A stretch of 7,148 bases of DNA from contig CAYMLL010000347.1 of the NCBI GenBank assembly GCA_964390645.1, positions 1 to 7,148 of the forward strand, given 5' to 3'. Below the pieces are notes generated by a model that saw only the letters and a list, made by a program, of their open reading frames with translations, was not told the origin of the DNA and searched no databases. Made by a program: the position numbers and the translations under genes. Positions within the stretch are counted from its first letter, which is position 1. Every line of letters starts with the position of its first letter. The DNA comes from CAYMLL01 sp964390645 (GTDB lineage Bacteria > Planctomycetota > UBA8108). This document shows positions 1-6,016 of this stretch, one piece after another.

Positions 1-538
1 GGTGTCTCTTTTTTTGGTGGCCCCCTGGGGGGGGGTCTTCCGCGCGGCCGGGGATCCACCCGATGGTGAAGGTGTGCAGCCACTCATCCAGCAGCAACGG
101 ATCGAAGGTCCGCTTCAGGGAACCGACGACGAGCGCGGCGAGGGACACAACGCCCGCGACCCGCACCGCGCGTGCGGGGGTGGAGCGGGAGAGCCAGCCC
201 ATCCCGCCACAAGATGCGGCGAGCACGAGCTCGCGCGGCGCGCGAATCCACCCCGCGACGAAGACGAGCCCGACGAGCGCTGCCGTCTCCCCCCACCCGC
301 GCAGAGAGCGGGTGCCGACGATGAACAGCGCCACCGCACAGCCGGCATAGGTGCAGAGTACCGACGAGGTGGGGTCGCGCAGGGGGGAGAGGTCGACCGC
401 GCAGAGCGCTGCCCAGGTGACGAGCGCGAGCGCGACGACGTCGAGATGGTCTTCCACCCGCGTGTCGTGGAGCGTACCGGAGGATTTACCGCTCCCTGCG
501 GGCATGACGGTTGCGCGGATTCTCTCGATGAGCTTCAC
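1..538 (-). CDS. Multi-pass membrane protein, C-terminus cut by window edge; exosortase-like residue pattern (tentative)
   Basis: The reading frame opens with a GTG at 538-536 and stays open for 179 codons to the window edge. The start is chosen because TAGGAG lies six bases upstream. The product has a polar N-terminus of about 30 residues and then four or five hydrophobic segments (roughly residues 34-50, 58-75, 85-98, 103-116 and 125-141). The membrane character is seen directly; the family is not certain. Residues C110 (in SCGGM), R143 (in SLKRTF) and H155 (in LHTFTIGW) recall the Cys, Arg and His of exosortases and archaeosortases, but the Arg-His spacing is shorter than usual and the Asn before Arg is missing. 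The LDEWLH segment could equally be the start of a VanZ-like domain. It is the last visible gene of the three-gene unit and is probably translationally coupled to the HEAT-like gene. The final 15 or so residues are encoded by homopolymer-rich sequence and may be unreliable. Confidence 0.7.
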   Translation of the reverse strand, partial: MKLIERIRATVMPAGSGKSSGTLHDTRVEDHLDVVALALVTWAALCAVDLSPLRDPTSSVLCTYAGCAVALFIVGTRSLRGWGETAALVGLVFVAGWIRAPRELVLAASCGGMGWLSRSTPARAVRVAGVVSLAALVVGSLKRTFDPLLLDEWLHTFTIGWIPGRAEDPPPGGHQKKRH

Positions 539-544
539 GGCGTT

Positions 545-550
545 CTCCTA
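545..550 (-). promoter_or_regulatory. Ribosome binding site overlapping the upstream stop codon
   Basis: On the minus strand TAGGAG is followed by six bases and GTG. Its first three bases are the TAG stop of the HEAT-like gene, so ribosomes ending that gene sit on the binding site of the membrane protein. This decides the GTG start at 538 and suggests translational coupling. Confidence 0.7.
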
Positions 551-3193
551 GCGGTTCGCTCTGGCGGGTTCGCCGGCTCCGACCGTATCGCTCACGTCCA
601 GCGTGCGAGCGAGGATCGTCAGTGCGGCCTCGTGCCCGGGGTCCGCCCCCTCGACGAGGTCTGCGAGGACGCCGAGGAGAATCTTCCTCCCCTCCGGCGC
701 CGTGTCGACCAGGTGCGTGATGCTTGCCTCGACGGCCTCTTGCTCCGCACCGCGCCACGCCGTGGCGTAGAGTTCGGACGCCAGGGACCGCACGGATTCG
801 CGCGGCGTCCCCTGGCCGCGGAACAGGGACAGGAGCACCTCGCTGCGTACGGCGATCGGGATCTCGGTGCGGAGCACGAGAGCCTCGAGGTACTCGACGG
901 ACGCCGCGAAGCAGAACGCCCGGACGGATTCCAGCACGTCGAGGCGGTTATCGCCCTGATTCCAGAGTTCGGCCAGCTCCTCGAGCCGCTTCTCGTGGAC
1001 GCCCTCGCCGGAGCTTGTCATGGCTTCGAGGTACGCGACAAGCAGCGGCAGCCGGTCGTCCAGCGTGGACGGTATCTTTCGCCCGTCGGGGAGCAGTCGA
1101 TTCACGGCGGTGCGGGCCACTGCGCGTCCCTGCGGACCGCAGACCGCCATCCACGCGATCGACTTCCACTGTCCGAGCTCGAACCTCCGGCCCCAGCTGA
1201 CACCGTCCTCGACGGAGTCGCGGCACGCGTCGACGAGGTCCGGAACCGCCGTCTTCAGGACGGTCAGGTCCTCGTCGGTCCCGCGCAGCGCGAGTGCGCG
1301 GCACAGCGCCACCCGCATCCCGAGCGGGCAGTCCCCGCGGCCGAGCTCCGTCACGACGGATTCGGAGGGAGCGTCGGGGTCCCGCGCGACCGCGAGAGCG
1401 GCATCCCACAGGGAGGGTCCGTCCTGCATCCGGCGGAAGGGGTTCTCGCTCTCGTGGAAGCGCTGCCTCAGGAGCGCGAGCTTGCCGTCGAGCGTCTGCT
1501 CACGGTCCATGCTCCAGCGCCAGATCGCGGCGCTGCACTTCTGGGCGAGGCGCGGACTCCGCGAGCCCGCGAGGTGCGCGACGAGTGCCCGTGGATCGTC
1601 GCTCGTGCGCAGGAGGCGCTCGAGCGCGAGGTCGACTGTGACGCTCGCCGCCGCGTCCGCCAGCAGGAACGCCTCCATGCGCTCGAGGATCGCGACCAGG
1701 TCTTCGGGGCGGTCCTCCCACACGGAGTCCGGCAGCAGCTCGAGCATCATCGCGACCTGCTGGGGCGGGTCCTCGGCGATCCGATGGCGGATCCAGCGTC
1801 GGTCCTCCTCGGTCCCCTTCTCGCTCATCGCCTGCAGGACGAGGCGGTAGGCGCCGAGGGACGTCTCGCCGGCGCCGGCCAGCGATCGCTCGCCGCGCAT
1901 GAACTCGCGCAGCGTCGCGATGCCCGTGCTTCCCTCGGAGTCGACCACGGCCTGCGCCAGGCTTGCGGCGGACTCGACCGTGACGCTTCCGTGCTTCGCC
2001 TGCGAGGACAGGGCTTGCACGAGCGCGGGGACCGCCTCTTCGCCGTAGACGCCGGCGACGCGGTAGAGCACGGGCTTTTCCCAGGCCGTCTCCGGCAGGT
2101 CGGAGACCAGGCGCTCCATGACCCAGGGCTTCAGCCGCTTCGCCACCTCGCCGTCGGGGTTCTCGGGGAGCACGTTGTAGAGCGCGGAGATCAGCGCGTC
2201 GCCCTTCCAGTCGAGCTGATCGCTCGTCTGCTCGTGCAGGACGACCTCGACCCAGTCGGCGACCTCGGGGGAGTCGATCGTGACGAGGGCCTCCATCACC
2301 TCGACGCCTCGGTTGCGCCACGCCCACATCTCGTTCACCTCGTCCGAGGTGACGTCCTGGCGCCACTTCACGCGGGCCTTTTCTCTGTCGCCCTCGGCGG
2401 CGAGCTCCTTTAGCCGTTCGTCGGCGCGGTCCTCGAGGGACACGCCGAGCTCGGAGGCGCGCGTGATGGCGCGGTCCGCCATGGCCTGGAGGGTGGGCAC
2501 GGCACCGGTCGCGCGCGCCTCCTTCAGGTCGTGCACGATATAGTCCGCGCACAGGAAGGCGACCTTGTCGGACGGGTTCTGGAAAGCGCGCTCCCACTGG
2601 TTCATGGCGAGCTCGGCGGCGAGCTCCTCGCCGCGCTCGCCCTGTCCGATCAGAACGCGCCCGATCGGCCGGAATAGCTGTCGGGCGGAGTCTCGATCGG
2701 CCCATTGAAAGAGCCGGGTAGCAGACTCCTCGTCTCCGATGCCCACACCCTCGAGACACGCGAGGGCGATCTCCGCGCCCCCGGTCGCCTCGTTGTCGGG
2801 CTCGATGTCGAGCAGCCCGTCGAGGAGCTCTTCGCCCGCGAGCGGGCTCCCCGCGGTGAAGCGCGCCAGCACCTCGTCGATCGCCCAGCCGAACGTGACG
2901 AGCAGGTGGACCTCGTCGACGAGGGTCGGGACGTTCTGCGACGAGAACCGTCCCCAGGCCCCGTCGAAGAGGGCTTCGTCGTCGCGGGCTCCGTGGACGA
3001 GATCCTTGCCCACGGAGCGGGACCGCGCGCCGGGCTCCGTGAGGCCGCCGCCGTGTTCACATCCTCGGCCACCGTGCGGCTTCGCGACGTCGTCGGGCGA
3101 GCTCGACCGTCCGTCCCACAGGAGGAAGACGATCGATGGCAACGTCAGGAGAGCGCCGAGAATCGCGAGCAGAGATGTTCTTCGCCGTGCCAT
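548..3193 (-). CDS. Membrane-anchored alpha-helical (HEAT-like) repeat protein, 881 residues
   Basis: The ATG at 3193 follows GGAGGT with a ten-base gap. Residues 3-5 are Arg-Arg-Arg and residues 7-26 form a hydrophobic segment, which reads as an uncleaved signal anchor or a signal peptide with the rest outside the cytoplasm. A low-complexity linker (about 29-75) follows. The remainder is almost entirely amphipathic helices in pairs, for example 296-320, 383-400, 405-432, 475-512, 515-545, 625-650, 715-745 and 777-862, which is what an alpha-solenoid of HEAT or armadillo type looks like. No catalytic motif is visible, so a scaffold or binding role is inferred. Individual repeats are too divergent to align by eye. 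It lies 48 bases after the Cys/Thr repeat gene and 9 bases before the membrane protein, so co-transcription is likely. I do not recognise the specific family. A long open frame on the opposite strand is a compositional shadow. Confidence 0.85.
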   Translation of the reverse strand: MARRRTSLLAILGALLTLPSIVFLLWDGRSSSPDDVAKPHGGRGCEHGGGLTEPGARSRSVGKDLVHGARDDEALFDGAWGRFSSQNVPTLVDEVHLLVTFGWAIDEVLARFTAGSPLAGEELLDGLLDIEPDNEATGGAEIALACLEGVGIGDEESATRLFQWADRDSARQLFRPIGRVLIGQGERGEELAAELAMNQWERAFQNPSDKVAFLCADYIVHDLKEARATGAVPTLQAMADRAITRASELGVSLEDRADERLKELAAEGDREKARVKWRQDVTSDEVNEMWAWRNRGVEVMEALVTIDSPEVADWVEVVLHEQTSDQLDWKGDALISALYNVLPENPDGEVAKRLKPWVMERLVSDLPETAWEKPVLYRVAGVYGEEAVPALVQALSSQAKHGSVTVESAASLAQAVVDSEGSTGIATLREFMRGERSLAGAGETSLGAYRLVLQAMSEKGTEEDRRWIRHRIAEDPPQQVAMMLELLPDSVWEDRPEDLVAILERMEAFLLADAAASVTVDLALERLLRTSDDPRALVAHLAGSRSPRLAQKCSAAIWRWSMDREQTLDGKLALLRQRFHESENPFRRMQDGPSLWDAALAVARDPDAPSESVVTELGRGDCPLGMRVALCRALALRGTDEDLTVLKTAVPDLVDACRDSVEDGVSWGRRFELGQWKSIAWMAVCGPQGRAVARTAVNRLLPDGRKIPSTLDDRLPLLVAYLEAMTSSGEGVHEKRLEELAELWNQGDNRLDVLESVRAFCFAASVEYLEALVLRTEIPIAVRSEVLLSLFRGQGTPRESVRSLASELYATAWRGAEQEAVEASITHLVDTAPEGRKILLGVLADLVEGADPGHEAALTILARTLDVSDTVGAGEPARANR

Positions 3194-3203
3194 CGATCGT
3201 CTG

Positions 3204-3209
3204 ACCTCC
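3204..3209 (-). promoter_or_regulatory. Ribosome binding site of the HEAT-like gene
   Basis: GGAGGT on the minus strand, ten bases before the ATG at 3193. It lies in the 48-base spacer after the repeat-protein stop and supports that start. Confidence 0.6.
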
Positions 3210-3241
3210 GTTGCGTCGCTGGGGTTGGTGTCCGGTCCGGA

Positions 3242-4201
3242 TCAGCTGCGTGGGTCGGCGCAGCGACGACGGAACAGGAATCCCGGAAGGATCAGGAGCG
3301 CGAGCCAGCAGAGGCCGGCCATGCGCTCACGGGGCGCGAAGTGCGGGTCGAGGTTGGGGTCCGGGAGGCCAATCTCGTGGAGGCCCGCGAGGGCTTCGAG
3401 CCCGGGGACGGGGCGCGTGACGCCCCCATGGACTTCGCCGCCGTGCCCTCCGAGGGCGGCGACCGACGAGTTCGGGCAGCTCGCGCCGGCCGTGCAGTTC
3501 GCGCCCGAGGTGCAGTTCGCCCCGCCGCTGCTGGTGCAGGAGGGGCCGCTGGTGCACTGGGCGTCGGCGGTGCAGCCAGAGCCGGCCGTGCAGTTCGCGC
3601 CGTTCGTGCAGCCCGTGCCCGAGGTGCAGTTGGCGCCGCCCGTGCAGGTGCCGGCGTCGTCCGTGCAGTTGGCGCCGTTGGTGCAGGAGCTGTGCTGCGT
3701 GCAGCCCGACCCCTCGGTGCAGTGCGCGGTCCCGGTGCAGCCGTTGGCCTGGGTGCAGACCCCGGCGTCCGTGCAGCCCTGGGTGTTGGTGCACTGGGCA
3801 GCGATCGTGCACCAGTCACCGTCCGTGCAGCTGTCCCCGCTGGCGCTGGTGCACCACCGCTGCGTCGTGCAGCGGGACAGCTGCGTCTCCAGGCAGCCCT
3901 GCGCGGGCTGGAGGGTCAGCAACTGGCAGAGGAGCCCGGTCGTCGAGACGTCCGGGATGTCGGGCACCTTGATCTCTCGCGACTGCCTGAAGTCTGCCAG
4001 CGTCTGAAACGAGGACCCGCCGGCTGAGGCGGTGTTCACGAGGTTGTCCTCGAGGCCCTCGTTGCTCGTCTGCACGACGTGTTGCGCGTACGGATTCGGC
4101 GCCGTGACGAGCGTCGACGACCTCGTGGAGTTCGCGGTCGCCTCCGTCGCGACGAGTAGCATCAAGACCGGCAGCCATCCGTGCTGCGTATGGATTCTCA
4201 T
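3242..4201 (-). CDS. Secreted Cys-Thr hexapeptide-repeat protein with C-terminal membrane tail, 319 residues
   Basis: From the ATG at 4201 (AAGGAG nine bases upstream) the product has a signal peptide (residues 1-23, hydrophobic core about 9-18, likely cleavage after ATA), a Ser/Thr/Asn-rich N-terminal part with C92 and C103, and then residues 111-242 with 22 cysteines, 21 of them followed by Thr. Spacing is six residues except at 117-125, 179-186 and 222-230. A Gly/Pro-rich linker (243-293) leads to a hydrophobic helix (294-310), then Arg311-313 and a short tail. This is the layout of a surface protein exported by Sec and held or sorted by its tail. The Cys-every-six pattern with CT recalls beetle antifreeze beta-helices, where each 12-residue coil is closed by a disulfide; here the TxT ice-binding motif is mostly absent. 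Disulfide-bonded solenoid structure is inference and the function is unknown. An in-frame ATG at 4243 with its own AGGAGG would add 14 residues. Confidence 0.85.
   Translation of the reverse strand: MRIHTQHGWLPVLMLLVATEATANSTRSSTLVTAPNPYAQHVVQTSNEGLEDNLVNTASAGGSSFQTLADFRQSREIKVPDIPDVSTTGLLCQLLTLQPAQGCLETQLSRCTTQRWCTSASGDSCTDGDWCTIAAQCTNTQGCTDAGVCTQANGCTGTAHCTEGSGCTQHSSCTNGANCTDDAGTCTGGANCTSGTGCTNGANCTAGSGCTADAQCTSGPSCTSSGGANCTSGANCTAGASCPNSSVAALGGHGGEVHGGVTRPVPGLEALAGLHEIGLPDPNLDPHFAPRERMAGLCWLALLILPGFLFRRRCADPRS
3263..3331 (-). other. C-terminal hydrophobic helix plus Arg cluster (anchor or sorting-signal-like tail)
   Basis: Residues 291-313 of the repeat protein read as RER, a 17-residue hydrophobic stretch (MAGLCWLALLILPGFLF) and RRR. 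The layout (linker, transmembrane helix, basic cluster near the end) is that of PEP-CTERM or MYXO-CTERM type tails. Neither a PEP motif nor another known signature is present, so it may simply be a membrane anchor. Confidence 0.5.
3476..3871 (-). repeat. 18-bp-period tandem coding repeat (Cys-Thr-x4 units)
   Basis: About 22 degenerate units of 18 bases, each carrying TGCAC on the minus strand (GTGCA on the plus strand) that encodes Cys-Thr. Common units are CTNGAN, CTSGAN, CTGGAN and CTAGSG. Three units carry extra codons (one or two residues). Units in the C-terminal half resemble each other more than those near the start, which suggests later expansion there. Confidence 0.9.
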
Positions 4202-4210
4202 CGTGGGTGT

Positions 4211-4216
4211 CTCCTT
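4211..4216 (-). promoter_or_regulatory. Ribosome binding site for the 4201 start
   Basis: AAGGAG on the minus strand, nine bases before the ATG at 4201. This start gives a compact, normal signal peptide and is preferred. Confidence 0.6.
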
Positions 4217-4251
4217 ACAAGCTGGAAGTGCGAGTCGTACCATTTCCAAAT

Positions 4252-4257
4252 CCTCCT
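4252..4257 (-). promoter_or_regulatory. Second ribosome binding site, for an in-frame start at 4243
   Basis: AGGAGG on the minus strand, eight bases before an in-frame ATG at 4243. It is a stronger match than the downstream site. Use of this start would add MVRLALPACKETPT before the signal peptide. Confidence 0.45.
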
Positions 4258-4283
4258 GAGTGTTCTTCTTCGAAGTCAACGCC

Positions 4284-4295
4284 ACTCGCGCGAGT
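4284..4295. promoter_or_regulatory. 12-bp perfect palindrome, possible operator upstream of the repeat-protein unit
   Basis: ACTCGCGCGAGT equals its own reverse complement. It lies 41 bases before the ATG at 4243 and sits between two TTGACT hexamers on the minus strand, a place where a repressor or activator of the three-gene unit could bind. A palindrome of this length can arise by chance in GC-rich DNA. Confidence 0.25.
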
Positions 4296-4507
4296 CAATG
4301 TTTTCCGGCCGTGTGAGTATTGGTGTCATGAGGAGACGCTGCGGTTCTGGAAAAACGCTCCGAGAGCCGAGGGGCAGCGACTCGCTCGGGGAAGCTGGCG
4401 GCGGTGCAACTCCTGTCGTCTGCGGTCCCTTCCCCCCCGTGGCGCCGCTCGACCGTGTGCGGACGTCGTCGCCCCGGGGGGAGAAGGACGACGACCGACA
4501 GCCGCCT

Positions 4508-4527
4508 GCCAGGAGCAAACTCCTGGC
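4508..4527. other. Hairpin with 8-bp perfect stem and 4-base loop
   Basis: GCCAGGAG, loop CAAA, CTCCTGGC. No T-run follows on either strand, so it is not a typical intrinsic terminator. It could be a protein-binding dyad or an RNA structure in a leader. Confidence 0.35.
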
Positions 4528-4656
4528 CAACGCCGGCCGGTGCGGTGCGTCTCGCCCGCCGGCGGACGGTCGATCTAGCTGGCGGTGTGGGTGTCGTCGC
4601 CCCGGCGCCGGCCGGCCTGCCCGATCGAGACCTGGACCTGCTTCGAGGTCACAAGT

Positions 4657-4680
4657 ACTGTTCAGAGAACTGTTCAGGAT
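4657..4680 (+). repeat. Tandem pair of 12-mers sharing ACTGTTCAG
   Basis: ACTGTTCAGAGA is followed directly by ACTGTTCAGGAT, so the nine-base core recurs at 12-base spacing, close to one helical turn. The core is AT-richer than its surroundings. It may be a binding site for a regulator; this is inference. Confidence 0.35.
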
Positions 4681-4933
4681 CGGATCCAGGGGCCTCATCC
4701 GGGGGCTCCAGCCCTTCCGTCGCGAGCTGCGCGAGGTTTTCCAGGACGCGGCCGACGGGGCCCCCGGCGTCGGCGTCGGTCATCGCCGGCGGCTCGCAGG
4801 CGTCCCGGACAACCGACGAACGGTGACAAGGTGTCTGCGTACGATGACAACGGGGCTGTCAGTCGCCGGGTCGCGGCGACCGACACTTTCCGGTTGGCTC
4901 GTCGGTGTCCTTTCGATACACCTGCGTGTGGAG

Positions 4934-6013
4934 ATGAGCGCGCCCAAGGTCCGAGATCTCGATACGCCCGCCCTGCTCCTCGACCTCGCCGCCGCCGAGC
5001 GCAACCTCGAGCGCATGGCCGGGTTCTTTCGAGGCAGGTCGTGTCGGCTGCGCCCGCACTTCAAGAACCACAAGTGCGTCCGGCTCGCTCGCAGGCAGCT
5101 CGATGCAGGCTCGGCGGTCGGCATCACCTGCGCCAAGCTCGGCGAGGCGGAGGTGCTCGGGGACGCGGGCTTCGACGACCTCTTGATCGCCAACCAGGTC
5201 GTCGGCCGGCGCAAGCTCGAGCGACTCGTCAAGGTCGCCCGGGGCTCGCGGGTCGGCGTCGCCGTCGACGATCTCGACCAGGCTCGCGAGCTCGCTGCGG
5301 CGGCGCGGGCGTCGGGGGTTGTCGTCGGGGCTCTCGTCGAGGTCGACATCGGCATGGGCCGCTGCGGCGTTCCCGGAGGCGAGCCGGCGCTCGAGCTGGC
5401 GCGCGAGGTCTCCGGGCTCGACGGGCTCCGCTTCGACGGCATCCAGGCCTTCGAGGGGCACGTGGTCTACCTCGACGACGCGGCGGAGAGAGCCCGGCGG
5501 GCGCGCGAGTCGCTGGCGATCGCGGTCGACACGCGCCGGCTCATCGAGGCTGACGGCATCCCCGTCGGCGTCATCAGCGGTGGCTCGAGCTCGACCTACG
5601 CGACGACGGGGACCATCGACGGCGTCGACGAGCTGCAGGCGGGCACCTACGCGACGATGGACTGGCGCTATCACGAGCTCGTCCCGGAGTTCGAGATCGC
5701 CCTCAGCGTGCTCGCGCGCGTGATCAGCAGGCGCGACGGTGCCGTGGTTCTCGACGTCGGCGTCAAGGGTGCGGGCGGTGAGTTCGGCGTTCCGCGGGTC
5801 GTCGGCTTCCCCGACGCGCAGGCGCCCTTCTTCCTCTCGGAGGAGCATCTCGTGATCCGCGACGCGCCGCGACAGTGGCGAGTCGGTGAGGCGGTGGAGC
5901 TCCACTCCAGCCACGCGTGCACGACGTGCAACCTCTACCGCGAGATGGTGATCCGCGCCGGCGACGACGTCGTCGAGCGCTGGCCGATCGAGGCGGCCGG
6001 TCGACTGGCGTGA
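4934..6013 (+). CDS. D-threonine aldolase / D-serine dehydratase family PLP enzyme (fold type III), 359 residues
   Basis: The family uses PLP on an alanine-racemase-type barrel plus a C-terminal beta domain with a divalent metal, and cleaves or dehydrates D-3-hydroxy amino acids such as D-threonine, D-serine or D-3-hydroxyaspartate. Visible marks are DTPALLLDL (10-18), RPHFKNHK (40-47, K44 the likely PLP lysine), DIGMGRCGV (138-146), the phosphate-binding SGGSSSTY (215-222), QAGTYATMD (235-243) and SHACTTCNLY (326-335), where H327 and C329 match the family's metal ligands. Length and motif order fit a complete enzyme. The ATG at 4934 is chosen because relatives start a few residues before DTPALL. 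There is no good ribosome binding site, and a GTG at 4928 or an ATG at 4844 is possible. The enzyme is probably cytosolic. Its gene converges on the short-chain dehydrogenase gene. The exact substrate cannot be told from sequence. Confidence 0.88.
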   Translation: MSAPKVRDLDTPALLLDLAAAERNLERMAGFFRGRSCRLRPHFKNHKCVRLARRQLDAGSAVGITCAKLGEAEVLGDAGFDDLLIANQVVGRRKLERLVKVARGSRVGVAVDDLDQARELAAAARASGVVVGALVEVDIGMGRCGVPGGEPALELAREVSGLDGLRFDGIQAFEGHVVYLDDAAERARRARESLAIAVDTRRLIEADGIPVGVISGGSSSTYATTGTIDGVDELQAGTYATMDWRYHELVPEFEIALSVLARVISRRDGAVVLDVGVKGAGGEFGVPRVVGFPDAQAPFFLSEEHLVIRDAPRQWRVGEAVELHSSHACTTCNLYREMVIRAGDDVVERWPIEAAGRLA

Positions 6014-6016
6014 CGC

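Larger units (their letters stand above)
4202..4933. other. Divergent intergenic region, no supported gene
   Basis: About 730 bases between the divergently transcribed repeat-protein gene and the PLP-enzyme gene. Open frames here are Arg/Pro/Ser/Ala-rich, have no convincing start signals and match no family I recognise, so none is called. The region must hold promoters for both directions, though no strong sigma-70 pair is seen; two TTGACT hexamers on the minus strand flank the palindrome at 4284-4295 without good -10 partners. It also carries a hairpin, a 12-mer tandem pair, and a 13-base direct repeat GTCGTCGCCCCGG at 4465 and 4593. No tRNA or known RNA is recognised. Confidence 0.6.

Noticed and set aside
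2..2413. 803-residue open frame on the plus strand
   Set aside because: It lies opposite the HEAT-like gene, has no domain, is Arg/Gly/Ala/His-biased, and crosses the start and stop signals of the supported genes; it is a GC-rich antisense shadow.
3476..3871. CRISPR-like or intergenic satellite reading of the 18-bp repeats
   Set aside because: Units are degenerate, contiguous without spacers, and preserve a coding frame with conserved Cys-Thr codons.
2705..4027. Two plus-strand open frames of 440 and 422 residues, one with a VQxAPx-like repeat
   Set aside because: The apparent repeat is the antisense reading of the 18-bp Cys-Thr units; the minus-strand frame has a signal peptide, ribosome binding site and tail, the plus-strand ones have none.
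4217..4243. Lipoprotein signal (LPAC) in the longer form of the repeat protein
   Set aside because: The Cys is preceded by only eight residues with no real hydrophobic core, and the true signal peptide lies downstream.
4508..4527. Intrinsic terminator at the hairpin
   Set aside because: No T-run follows the stem on either strand, and no gene ends here.
4894..4922. Sigma-70 promoter for the PLP enzyme (TTGGCT with TACACC, 17-base spacer)
   Set aside because: The -10 match is poor and the start would lie only a few bases before the ATG; not strong enough to annotate.
4181..4933. Upstream extension of the PLP-enzyme frame to a 610-residue protein
   Set aside because: Residues before the ATG at 4934 are low-complexity and unlike the family, whose members begin just before the DTPALL motif.
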